A stretch of 64,000 nucleotides of DNA, taken from positions 120,737 to 184,736 of the forward strand of contig CAVOYZ010000005.1 of NCBI GenBank assembly GCA_963700785.1, given 5' to 3'. Positions within the stretch are counted from its first letter, which is position 1. Every line of letters begins with the position of its first letter. The position numbers and the translations under genes are program-made. The notes beneath the pieces were generated by a model, which saw only the letters and a list, made by a program, of their open reading frames with translations, did not search any database and was not told where the DNA came from. Origin of the DNA: CAXMST01 sp963700785 (GTDB taxonomy: Bacteria > Actinomycetota > Thermoleophilia > Solirubrobacterales > 70-9). Below, piece by piece: positions 34,421 through 43,563 of the stretch.

Positions 34421-35829
34421 CCGCTGATCGCCTCCTCCGGCGCCGTCGCAGGCAGCCGGGCGAAGCTCAGGCTCGCCTCGGTGCCTCCGGACAGCCCGGG
34501 CTCGAGGCTCACATCGCCGCCCCACGAGCGGGCGAGCCCCCGGGCGATCGCGAGGCCGAGACCGGTTCCGCGAGGCCCGGCCCGGCCGCTGCTGCCGCGG
34601 TGAAAGCGCTCGAACACGGCCTCGGTCTCCTCCGGCGCGACGCCGGGGCCTTGATCGACGACGATGATCTCGTCGTCCGCGACTCGAACCTCGACCGCGG
34701 TTCCCCCCGGCGAGTAGCGGATCGCGTTCTCGATCAGCGCGTCGAGCGCCCGCTCCGCATCCTCGATCGGGCAGAGGACGGCCCCGGCCGCGACGCCGCC
34801 GGTTCGCAGCTCGATCCGCCGCTGCGCGGCCTCGCCCCGCCAGCGCCGGACAGCCTCCTCGGCGAGACCGGCAAGCTCGATTCGGGCGGATTGGCTTCGG
34901 CGCTCACCGATCTTGCTCAGGGTCAGCATCTCGGCCACGACTTGCGAGAGCCGGTCGATCTCCCGGGTCGCCGCGTCGATCTCGCCGACCGCATCCGCGG
35001 ACGCCTCAGGCCCACCGGCCGCGAGCATCGCCTCGGCCTCCTCGAGCCGCAGGCGCAGCCCGGTGATCGGCGTGCGCAGCTGGTGCGAGGCGTCGGCGAC
35101 GAACTCGCGCTGGCTCTGCAGCGCCTGTGTGAGGCGCTCGGTCATCTCGTTGAACGAGTGCGCCAGGGCCACCTGTTCGCTACTGCCGCTCGGCTCGACG
35201 CGTTCGTCGAGGTGACCCGCCGCGATCCGTCGGGTCGAGCGCGTCATCCCCCGCATCGGACCGCTCAGCTGGCCGGCGACGACCACCGCGGCGATCAGCC
35301 CGATCCCGAGGACGATCAGGCCGATCAGCACCAGCCCGCTGACCGAATCCAGCACCGCTCGGCTCTGCGCCTCGGTGCTCTGGGTGATCCGCACGGCGCC
35401 GACGACCTCCTCGCCACGGATCATCGGCGCCGAGGTGGCGAGGATCTCCATTCCGAGGTCGGTGCTCTCGCGCCGCTGCTGGAAGCGGTCGCCGCCGAGC
35501 GCCTGCTCGATCTCGGGCCGGGTCGAGAAGTTGGTCCCCCGGGTCTCCTTCTCGCTGTCGGCCACCAGGCGACCCCTTGCGTTGACGATGATCACCCGGC
35601 CGCGGACAGCGTTTGCGACCGTCTCGACCAGTGGGACCAGCGCCGCGCTGCCCTCGTCGAGCTCCTCCGCCGCCGCCACCGCGAGCAGGTCGGCCTGAGC
35701 CGAGGCCTGGGCCCGGATCTCCGAGTCGGTCCGGTTGGCGGTGTTGATCGCGAGCGGGACCTCGAAGGCGACGATCGCGACCAGCAGCACGTAGCCGATC
35801 GCCAGCAGCAGGCGGGTCCGGAGGCTCAT
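34417..35829 (-). CDS. sensor histidine kinase
   Basis: 470 residues. Two membrane spans (about 6-28 and 162-186) flank an extracytoplasmic sensor of about 130 residues containing VIIVNARGRLVADSE. HAMP (about 187-240, GPMRGMTRSTRRIAAGHLDERVEPSG) is followed by the H-box ADASHQLRTPITGL with His249, then N-box LIENAIRYSPGG, VVDQGPGV (G1) and GTGLGLAIARGLA (G2). It overlaps the response regulator gene by ATGA and the small protein gene by 4 nt. This is a complete kinase; the ligand is not predicted, though a PDC/CACHE-like sensor is plausible. Confidence 0.92.
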   Translation of the reverse strand: MSLRTRLLLAIGYVLLVAIVAFEVPLAINTANRTDSEIRAQASAQADLLAVAAAEELDEGSAALVPLVETVANAVRGRVIIVNARGRLVADSEKETRGTNFSTRPEIEQALGGDRFQQRRESTDLGMEILATSAPMIRGEEVVGAVRITQSTEAQSRAVLDSVSGLVLIGLIVLGIGLIAAVVVAGQLSGPMRGMTRSTRRIAAGHLDERVEPSGSSEQVALAHSFNEMTERLTQALQSQREFVADASHQLRTPITGLRLRLEEAEAMLAAGGPEASADAVGEIDAATREIDRLSQVVAEMLTLSKIGERRSQSARIELAGLAEEAVRRWRGEAAQRRIELRTGGVAAGAVLCPIEDAERALDALIENAIRYSPGGTAVEVRVADDEIIVVDQGPGVAPEETEAVFERFHRGSSGRAGPRGTGLGLAIARGLARSWGGDVSLEPGLSGGTEASLSFARLPATAPEEAISG

Positions 35830-36563
35830 CTGCCCTCCAGCTCGTCAGCCGTGGCGAAGCGCAGGCCGACCCCGCGAACCGTATGCAGGAACCTCGGCTC
35901 GTTCGGGTCGTCACCCAGCTTGCGGCGCAGGGCGCTCACGTGGACGTCGAGCGTCTTCGTCGGTCCCCACCAGTTCGGATCCCAGACCTCCGACATGATC
36001 TGCTCTCGGGAGACGACGCTTCCGGCATTGCGCGCCAGAAGCGCGAGCAGGTCGTACTCCTTGCGGGTCAGCTCGAGCTGCTCGCCGTTCACCGCCGCTC
36101 GCCTTGCCCGCTGGTCGACGAGCAGCGGGCCGAGCTCGAGCCGCGCCTCGAGGTCCGGAGCGCTGCCCTCGCCGCCGCTGCGGCGGAGCACGGCGCGGAT
36201 CCGCGCGATCACCTCGGCCGAGGAGAACGGCTTGACGACGTAGTCGTCGGCGCCGATCTCGAGGCCGATCACCCGGTCGGCCTCCGTTCCCCTGGCGGTG
36301 AGCATGATGATCGGCGTCTCGCCCGACTTGCGAATCTCGCGCGCGACGTCCCGGCCGTCGCCGTCTGGGAGCGCGAGATCGAGGAGCACGAGGTCGGGCG
36401 GCTCCTTCGCCAGCTGCTCGAGTGCCGCCGCCACGGTCCGCGCGACGACCGGCTCGAAGCTCGCGCGGCGCAGCGCGCTGCAGAAGGGATCGGAGATCCC
36501 CTCCTCGTCCTCGACGAAGAGCACCCTCGGGCCCCGAGGTCGCTCATGCTCTGGAGTACCCAC
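35826..36563 (-). CDS. OmpR/PhoB family response regulator
   Basis: 245 residues. Receiver: RVLFVEDEEG (acidic pair), phosphorylated Asp62 (LVLLDLALPDGDG), conserved Lys in YVVKPFSS. The C-terminal winged helix has LELTRKEYDLLALLARNAGSVVSREQI and TLDVHVSALRRKL, typical of the OmpR class, which bind tandem direct repeats. GTG 36563 lies 6 nt after TACCCT. The gene leads the leftward TCS operon and is divergent from the acidic protein/ApbE operon, which it probably controls through the 11-bp repeat at 36613-36630. Confidence 0.93.
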   Translation of the reverse strand: MGTPEHERPRGPRVLFVEDEEGISDPFCSALRRASFEPVVARTVAAALEQLAKEPPDLVLLDLALPDGDGRDVAREIRKSGETPIIMLTARGTEADRVIGLEIGADDYVVKPFSSAEVIARIRAVLRRSGGEGSAPDLEARLELGPLLVDQRARRAAVNGEQLELTRKEYDLLALLARNAGSVVSREQIMSEVWDPNWWGPTKTLDVHVSALRRKLGDDPNEPRFLHTVRGVGLRFATADELEGR

Positions 36564-36569
36564 GCCTTG

Positions 36570-36575
36570 AGGGTA
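36570..36575 (-). promoter_or_regulatory. TACCCT -10 box, 6 nt before the regulator GTG
   Basis: Read on the minus strand, TACCCT is followed by 6 bases and then GTG 36563. With this spacing a transcript would start at or near the start codon, so the regulator mRNA is probably leaderless. Confidence 0.45.
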
Positions 36576-36612
36576 GCCCCGCCGATCGCCGCGACCGGTC
36601 CCGGCGGAGAAG

Positions 36613-36630
36613 CTTTGCCAACTCTTTACC
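36613..36630 (+). promoter_or_regulatory. tandem direct repeat CTTTGCC/CTTTACC, 11-bp spacing
   Basis: CTTTGCC (36613-36619) and CTTTACC (36624-36630) start 11 bases apart, the spacing used by OmpR/PhoB-type dimers. They lie in the 143-bp region between the response regulator (minus) and the acidic protein (plus), upstream of GTCTAA near 36645 and of the AGGAGG at 36695-36700. This is a candidate regulator-binding site. Confidence 0.5.
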
Positions 36631-36694
36631 TTCGCCTGTCTGGCGTCTAACCGCCCGCAGCCGAGACTTGCTCCTGATCGATGGAACGCAACTC

Positions 36695-36700
36695 AGGAGG
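36695..36700 (+). promoter_or_regulatory. Shine-Dalgarno AGGAGG of the acidic protein
   Basis: AGGAGG followed by TAAGCA and ATG 36707 is a strong ribosome site. It contrasts with the many genes here that have none. Confidence 0.65.
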
Positions 36701-36706
36701 TAAGCA

Positions 36707-37168
36707 ATGGTTTCAGCAAAGGGCAAGGTAACCGCGGTCACGGCCCTCGCGGTTCTGGGCGGTGTCGCCGCGGTCGCGCTCGGCAGCCAGTCGGGCTCGC
36801 CGTCCACGGCCGCAGCCGAATCAGCGGCCGCAGCGCCGAAGCTCGAGCCGCGGATCAAGCGCGAGGTGGTTCGTCGCGTCAAGCACGTGCAGGCCAAGAC
36901 GGCCAAGGGCGCGAGCGGCTCCGGCGCCACCGCGACGACGGCGTCGGGCTCGGCTCCGGCGAGCGTGGCCGCGAGCACGTCGCCGGTGACCCAGCAGAGC
37001 AGCAGCGACGGCTCAGCCTACGGGAACAGCGGATCGGCCTACGAGGACGACGGCTCCGCCTACGAGGACGATGAGTCAGGCGAGCACGACGAGTACGGCG
37101 ATTCCGGCTCGGAGCACGAGGACCACGGTCAGGAGTCATCGGAGTCGGGCGACCATGAGGACGACTAG
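36707..37168 (+). CDS. small anchored acidic protein with GSAY repeats
   Basis: 153 residues after an ideal AGGAGG (36695-36700). One hydrophobic span (about 9-26, TALAVLGGVAAVALG) would anchor or export it. A basic stretch (about 47-66) follows, then an SGAT at about 72-75, and from about 100 an acidic low-complexity tail with three GSAY-type repeats and His/Asp/Glu clusters (GEHDEYGDSG, SEHEDHGQ). Such a tail could bind metal. It overlaps the ApbE gene start by 14 nt. No family recognised. The SGAT is not preceded by an Asp as in known flavinylation sites, so this link is only a guess. Confidence 0.65.
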   Translation: MVSAKGKVTAVTALAVLGGVAAVALGSQSGSPSTAAAESAAAAPKLEPRIKREVVRRVKHVQAKTAKGASGSGATATTASGSAPASVAASTSPVTQQSSSDGSAYGNSGSAYEDDGSAYEDDESGEHDEYGDSGSEHEDHGQESSESGDHEDD

Positions 37169-38681
37169 CTCGACTCCACCCCCGGCCCGCAGTGGCGGAG
37201 GAAGCGCGGGCGATCGGCCCGCGCTCCCCGCCGCCGGCGAGCCGAAGACCGCCCGCAAGCGGCCGGCGGGATTCGGCGTCGCCGCCGGCGCTGTGGTGGC
37301 CTTCCTGGCGATCGTTGCGGTGCTCGCGATCAGGATGAGCACCGGCAAGGACCCGGCGCTCGGCGCCGGCGACCCGGGCGGTCAGGGCCTCGCTGCGGCG
37401 AAGCTGAAGCGGCCCGTGATCCATCGCCGGGTGGTCAAGTTGCGCGTGATCCACGATCCGCCGGCCGCCCAGTCGGCGGCTCCCGGGACCGCAAGCCTGG
37501 CGATCGCGCCGGCGCCGGCCTCCTCGCCGGCCGCGCCCGCACCCGCGCCCACTTCAGCCTCGCCGTCACCGGCGCCCGCACCGGCACCGGCACCGGCGCC
37601 CCTCGCCCCCGCCGGTGACCTCGAGCTCATGAGCGCGCTCCGTCTCACGGGTACGGGCAACGACGGCTCCTTCCGCGAGCTCGAGGTCCCGATCGCGCCG
37701 AGCACCGATCTCCGGTTCGAGGCGATGGGGACGAGGATCCGGGTGTTGGTCGGAGCGCCGACCAGGGCCGCGATGCCACCGGCCCCGGATGCGGCGGCGA
37801 TGCTCCGCGCCTGGATCGAGTCGTTCGACCGGCGCCTCTCGCGGTTTCTGCCCGAGAGCGAGCTGAGTCGCTTCAATGCCCATCCGGGCCGCACGTTCGC
37901 CGCCTCGCCGCTGCTGCTGCGCCTGGCCGAGTCCGCGCTCGAGGCGGCGGCGGCCACCGGCGGTCTCGTCGACCCGACGCTGGTCGCGGAGATCGAGCGG
38001 GCGGGCTACGGCTCCTCGCGCCCACCCACCGACCAGCCGCTGCTCGCCGAGGCGCTGCTCGCGGCCCCGCCGCGACGGCCGGCTACGCCTGACCCGCGCG
38101 AGCGCTGGCGAGGCTTCAGCGTCGATCCGGAGGCCGGCTCGATCAGCCGCGATCCCGGTCTGGGGATCGACAGCGGCGGCATCGGCAAGGGCCTCGCCGC
38201 CGATCTCGCCTTCGACCTGCTGCGCGGCTACCAGCGCTATCTGATCGACTGCGGCGGCGACATCCGCGTCGGCGGGATCGGCGCCCAGCTGGACCCCTAC
38301 GAGGTCCAGGTCGAGCATCCACTTGACGGCTCGCGTCGGCACCTCGTACGCCTCGGGAACGGCGCCGTCGCCACCTCAGGCATCGACCGGCGGATCTGGC
38401 GCTCCGGGGACGGCTTCTCCCACCACATCCTCGATCCGGCGACCGGTCTTCCGGCCTGGACCGGGGTGATCTCGGCGACCGCGATCGCTCCGTCGGCGGT
38501 GGTGGCGGAGGCCCTGAGCAAGGCGGCGCTGCTCTCGGGCCCGGCCGGAGCGCGGCGGGTGCTGGCCGCCCACGGTGGCCTGTTCGTCACCGACGACGGC
38601 AGGAGCGAGATCGTCGAGGCCCCCGACCCCGAACCCGCCGACGCTGCGCGCTTCGACCTGTCCGGACGGCGAGCAGCGTGA
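37155..38681 (+). CDS. membrane-anchored ApbE-type FAD:protein FMN transferase
   Basis: 508 residues from ATG 37155. Residues 1-40 are polar; a single membrane span is at about 41-61; residues 62-180 are a Pro/Ala-rich linker; the ApbE domain runs from about 190. Motifs: LRFEAMGTRIRVLV, FLPESELSRFN, DSGGIGKGLAADLAFDLL, LIDCGGDIRVGG, HHILDPATGLPAWTG. The last metal motif reads AEALSKAALLSG (Glu and Lys in place of the usual Asp and Thr). ApbE attaches FMN to Ser/Thr of partners outside the cytoplasm. A separate start at ATG 37629 is conceivable. The stop overlaps the next gene as GTGA. Confidence 0.82.
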   Translation: MRTTSSTPPPARSGGGSAGDRPALPAAGEPKTARKRPAGFGVAAGAVVAFLAIVAVLAIRMSTGKDPALGAGDPGGQGLAAAKLKRPVIHRRVVKLRVIHDPPAAQSAAPGTASLAIAPAPASSPAAPAPAPTSASPSPAPAPAPAPAPLAPAGDLELMSALRLTGTGNDGSFRELEVPIAPSTDLRFEAMGTRIRVLVGAPTRAAMPPAPDAAAMLRAWIESFDRRLSRFLPESELSRFNAHPGRTFAASPLLLRLAESALEAAAATGGLVDPTLVAEIERAGYGSSRPPTDQPLLAEALLAAPPRRPATPDPRERWRGFSVDPEAGSISRDPGLGIDSGGIGKGLAADLAFDLLRGYQRYLIDCGGDIRVGGIGAQLDPYEVQVEHPLDGSRRHLVRLGNGAVATSGIDRRIWRSGDGFSHHILDPATGLPAWTGVISATAIAPSAVVAEALSKAALLSGPAGARRVLAAHGGLFVTDDGRSEIVEAPDPEPADAARFDLSGRRAA

Positions 38682-39280
38682 ACCCGCATCCGAGCGATCA
38701 CATCTGGTGGCTCGCGGGGCGCGCCTCCGGAATCGTCGCCCTGCTGCTGATCAGCGCCTCGGTGCTGATCGGTCTCGCGATGGCGAGCAAGCTGTTCCGC
38801 CGGCCCGGTCTGCCCCGGGTGCTGAGCGCGCTGCACGAGCAACTCGCGGTGGCGGGCCTGATCGCGATCGGCGCCCACGGGGTGACCCTGCTCGGGGATG
38901 CCTACCTCCATCCGGGGCTCGCCGGAATCACGATTCCGTTCGCGATCGACTACCGCCCGGCGTTCGTGGCGGCGGGGATCGTCGGCGGCTACCTGGCAGC
39001 CATCCTCGGGCTCAGCTACTACGCGCGCCGCCGAATCGGGGGCAAGCGCTGGCGCAACGCCCACCGCTACATCGTCGTCGCCTGGCTGCTCTCGGTGGTC
39101 CACACCCTTGGCGCCGGCACCGACGCCGCGATCCCGGCCGTCCGCTGGGCGGTCCTCGCCCCGATCGTGCCGGCCGTGGCGCTGTTCGCGGCGCGCTGGA
39201 TCCCGCGCCGGAAGAGCGCCGGGGCCGCCCGCCCGCGGGCTGCCGGAACGCCGGTCGGCGCCGCGGCCGATCCGGGCTGA
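38678..39280 (+). CDS. ferric reductase-like transmembrane b-type cytochrome
   Basis: 200 residues from GTG 38678, coupled to ApbE. Six hydrophobic spans; four His (53, 67, 129, 142) fall as two pairs 14 and 13 residues apart on two helices, the bis-haem arrangement of ferric reductase-like domains. There is no FAD/NADPH domain, so electrons must come from another protein. With ApbE and an anchored acidic protein it resembles flavin-based extracytoplasmic electron-transfer modules. Function inferred from family and operon. Confidence 0.8.
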   Translation: MNPHPSDHIWWLAGRASGIVALLLISASVLIGLAMASKLFRRPGLPRVLSALHEQLAVAGLIAIGAHGVTLLGDAYLHPGLAGITIPFAIDYRPAFVAAGIVGGYLAAILGLSYYARRRIGGKRWRNAHRYIVVAWLLSVVHTLGAGTDAAIPAVRWAVLAPIVPAVALFAARWIPRRKSAGAARPRAAGTPVGAAADPG

Positions 39281-39323
39281 GCGGCGGGCCCCGCCCGCCC
39301 GAGTAGGTCACCATTGCTGCTCG

Positions 39324-39932
39324 ATGGCCAAGCGCGTCTACGTCATCGAGCTCGACGCCGAGGCAGGCAGGCGCCGCGATCCGCGGATTCCATGGGTCTA
39401 CGTCGGCTCGACCGGAAGGTCGATCGCGACCCGCTTCGAGCAGCACAAGCGCGGCTACAAGTCCTCGGGGCTGGTCAAGCGCCACTGGGTCAGACTCCGT
39501 CCCGACCTCTACGAGGACCTCGACCCGATCCCCGGCTCGAGCGCGGCGGTCGAGGCCGAGAAGGCCCGCGCCCGCCGGCTCGCCCGCGCCGGGTTCGTCG
39601 CCCACTGCGACGGCAGCTCCTACGGCAGGCGCGGCGGCGATTGGATCGAGTGGGGCTATGAGCGGCTGCGGCCGGTGATCGGCCACCTCGACGCCGCGAT
39701 CGTCGAGCTGGTCGGCTGCAGCTTCCGGCCCTTGAGCGTCGACAGCTGCGCCCATCTGCTCTGGGGGACCCGCAACTTCTGGGTCGCCGAGCACATCGAC
39801 CAGGGCGACCCGCCGCCCTCATACGGGCTCTTCTCGCACGTCGAGCGGGGTGCGCTCGAGCGCCGGATCGAGGAGCTGGTCGAGCGGGGTGCGCTGATCG
39901 AGCGCGACCAGGACCTCTATCCGCCCGGGTAG
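39324..39932 (+). CDS. GIY-YIG-like nuclease domain protein
   Basis: 202 residues. RVYVIEL and WVYVGSTGRSIATRFEQHKRGYKSS (about 4-10 and 24-48) match the two strands and Arg/His positions of GIY-YIG nucleases, and the E77/E79 of VEAEKARARRLARAGF supplies the metal site. The C-terminal 60 residues (about 140-200) look like a winged-helix region (ALERRIEELVERGALIERDQDLYPPG). It is 43 bp downstream of the cytochrome gene and probably independent. DNA repair or mobile-element roles are possible; no partner is adjacent. The N-terminal assignment is by motif only. Confidence 0.65.
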   Translation: MAKRVYVIELDAEAGRRRDPRIPWVYVGSTGRSIATRFEQHKRGYKSSGLVKRHWVRLRPDLYEDLDPIPGSSAAVEAEKARARRLARAGFVAHCDGSSYGRRGGDWIEWGYERLRPVIGHLDAAIVELVGCSFRPLSVDSCAHLLWGTRNFWVAEHIDQGDPPPSYGLFSHVERGALERRIEELVERGALIERDQDLYPPG

Positions 39933-39958
39933 GTGGACGGGTCCCCGATCGCGACGAC

Positions 39959-41806
<1,848 letters not shown>

Positions 41807-42024
41807 CGGACGCGGGATGGTAGGGCCCGCGCTTCGGCACCCGGCCTCCGCCGGGGCCGAGCGCCGGCGGACGCCCGCGTCCTACTTCTTCTTCAAGCCC
41901 AGCTTCAAGACCAGCTTCGACTTCGCGAACGGTGCGCCCGCCCCTTCATCAACTCCTATCTCCTGCCTGCCAAGCTTCGAGCGCAAGGACCGCGAACGTC
42001 GTCGGGTGGAGGGGATCCAGCTAG
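41807..42024. other. intergenic region typA to tRNA-Ser
   Basis: 218 bases with GC-rich inverted stretches and no supported gene. A minus-strand run (41882-41930) would read SKLVLKLGLKKK before a stop, like the end of a secreted protein, but nothing upstream supports it. Confidence 0.35.
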
Positions 42025-42114
42025 CGGAGGGGGAGGGATTCGAACCCCCGGATCCTCGAAGAGGATCGGCTGCTTTCAAGGCAGCTGCATTCAACCGGAC
42101 TCTGCCACCCCTCC
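42025..42114 (-). tRNA. tRNA-Ser (anticodon TGA)
   Basis: The 90-nt gene has acceptor GGAGGGG/CCCCTCC, anticodon stem GCTGC/GCAGC around CTTGAAA (anticodon TGA), a long class II variable arm (GATCCTC-TTC-GAGGATC), and GGTTCGAATCC in the T arm. A TAACCT box ends 10 nt upstream of the 5' end. Confidence 0.95.
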
Positions 42115-42143
42115 GGAGGACCTGAGGTTAGTGCCGCCGCGGG

Positions 42144-42149
42144 TAGGCT
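42144..42149 (+). promoter_or_regulatory. TAGGCT -10 box, 7 nt before ATG 42157
   Basis: TAGGCT is followed by 7 bases and the oxidase start codon. The same sequence and spacing precede 43564 and 48716, suggesting leaderless transcription. Confidence 0.45.
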
Positions 42150-42156
42150 TGCCGCA

Positions 42157-43482
42157 ATGGAGGCCACCGACGAAGACAGCCGGCCCGTCTGGCGGAACTG
42201 GTCGCGCGAGCAGGTCTGCCGGCCGGAGATGATCATCCGGCCGCGAACCCGCGAGGGGCTCGTGATGGCGATTGTCGAGGCGACCGAGGCTGGGCGGCGG
42301 GTCAGGGTGGCCGGCTCGGGTCACTCGTTCAACGGCGCCGCGCTGAGCGAGGGATCGCTGCTGCGGATCGAGGCGCTCGACCGGCTGCTCGACTTCGATC
42401 CCGCCTCGGGCCTGATCAAGGTCGAGGCGGGGGCAGTTCTCGGCGAGCTCAATCGCCGACTCGACGCGCTGGGAAGGGCCCTGGAGAACCTAGGCGACAT
42501 CGACAAGCAGACGCTCGCCGGATCGATCTCGACCGCTACGCACGGGACCGGGATCGGCTTCCAGAACCTCTCCGCCCAGGTCGAGGCGATCGAGATGATC
42601 GGCGCCGACGGGACCACGGTCGAGCTCAGCGAGCGCTCGGACTCGAAGGGGATCCGCGCGGCCAGGGTCGGCCTCGGCGCGCTCGGCGCGATCTACGCCG
42701 TCACCATGCGGACCGTCCCCGCCCTCACGCTCAGCCGTCTCGATCACCCGCTGCCGCTCACCGAGACGCTCGACTCGATGCAGGAGCGCGCCGACGCGCT
42801 CGATCACTTCGAGTTCTACGTCTTCCCCCACACCGACGTGGCGCTGTGCCGCGAGAGCACCCGCAGCGACCAGCCCCCCGAGCCTCCCGGCGCAGCCGTC
42901 ACCTACCTGCGCGAGGTGGTCTTCGAAAACTGGGCGAGCGGGGCCTTTGCGACGATCGCCCGGGCGGTGCCGCCGCTCGGGCCCAGGCTGGCGAGGCTGG
43001 CGGCTTCTTCGTTCGCCAATGTCAGCAAGGTCGATCGCAGCCACCGGGTGTTCGCCTCCGAGCGCCGGCTGAAGTTCACCGAAATGGAGTACGCGATCCC
43101 CCGCGAGCACGCGCGCGAGGCGGTCGAGCGGGTGCTCGCGGTCGCCGCCGACCCCGAGCTGCGCTGCGTGTTCCCGATCGAGGTTCGCTTCGTCAAGGCC
43201 GATGACGCGCTGCTCAGCCCCAGCCACCAGCGCGACAGCTGCTACATCGCCGTCCACCAGGACCGCAGGCTCGACTGGCCGCTCTACTTCCGCCGGGTCG
43301 AGGAGATCCTCGGCGAGTACGGGGGCCGACCGCACTGGGGCAAGCGCCACGAGCTGACCCACAGCGAGCTCGGCGCCCGCTACCCGCGCTGGGACGAGTT
43401 CCAGACCGTCCGCCGCAAGCTCGACCCCGAGGGTCGCTTCGCCAACGACTACACCGACCGGGTTCTCGGCCCGGTCGGCTGA
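42157..43482 (+). CDS. aldonolactone oxidase (D-arabinono-1,4-lactone oxidase type)
   Basis: 441 residues. VAO-type FAD domain: RVRVAGSGHSFNGAAL, where His56 is the residue that can bind FAD covalently, then AGSISTATHGTGIGF. The C-terminal ALO domain ends with GRPHWGKRHELT (HWGK motif) and FQTVRRKLDPEGRFANDYTDRVLG. Such enzymes oxidise sugar lactones to ascorbate-type products. It starts at ATG 42157 directly after a TAGGCT box. It is divergent from tRNA-Ser. Family is certain; the precise lactone is not. Confidence 0.9.
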   Translation: MEATDEDSRPVWRNWSREQVCRPEMIIRPRTREGLVMAIVEATEAGRRVRVAGSGHSFNGAALSEGSLLRIEALDRLLDFDPASGLIKVEAGAVLGELNRRLDALGRALENLGDIDKQTLAGSISTATHGTGIGFQNLSAQVEAIEMIGADGTTVELSERSDSKGIRAARVGLGALGAIYAVTMRTVPALTLSRLDHPLPLTETLDSMQERADALDHFEFYVFPHTDVALCRESTRSDQPPEPPGAAVTYLREVVFENWASGAFATIARAVPPLGPRLARLAASSFANVSKVDRSHRVFASERRLKFTEMEYAIPREHAREAVERVLAVAADPELRCVFPIEVRFVKADDALLSPSHQRDSCYIAVHQDRRLDWPLYFRRVEEILGEYGGRPHWGKRHELTHSELGARYPRWDEFQTVRRKLDPEGRFANDYTDRVLGPVG

Positions 43483-43550
43483 GACTGGGATCGAGAAAGA
43501 GGTAGCCGGGCGAGAGTCTGCTCCCATCCTGAGCGCCCGGCTCGAGCGCA

Positions 43551-43556
43551 TAGGCT
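43551..43556 (+). promoter_or_regulatory. TAGGCT -10 box, 7 nt before GTG 43564
   Basis: TAGGCT then TACCGTC then GTG, the same layout as at 42144. No Shine-Dalgarno fits in the 7 bases. Confidence 0.45.
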
Positions 43557-43563
43557 TACCGTC

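Noticed and set aside
36920..36935. SGAT in the acidic protein as an ApbE flavinylation site
   Set aside because: The known site has an Asp and other residues before SGAT that are not present, so the match is too weak to claim.
41882..42094. 70-codon minus-strand frame over tRNA-Ser
   Set aside because: It translates the tRNA itself; only the Lys-rich end outside the tRNA is curious.
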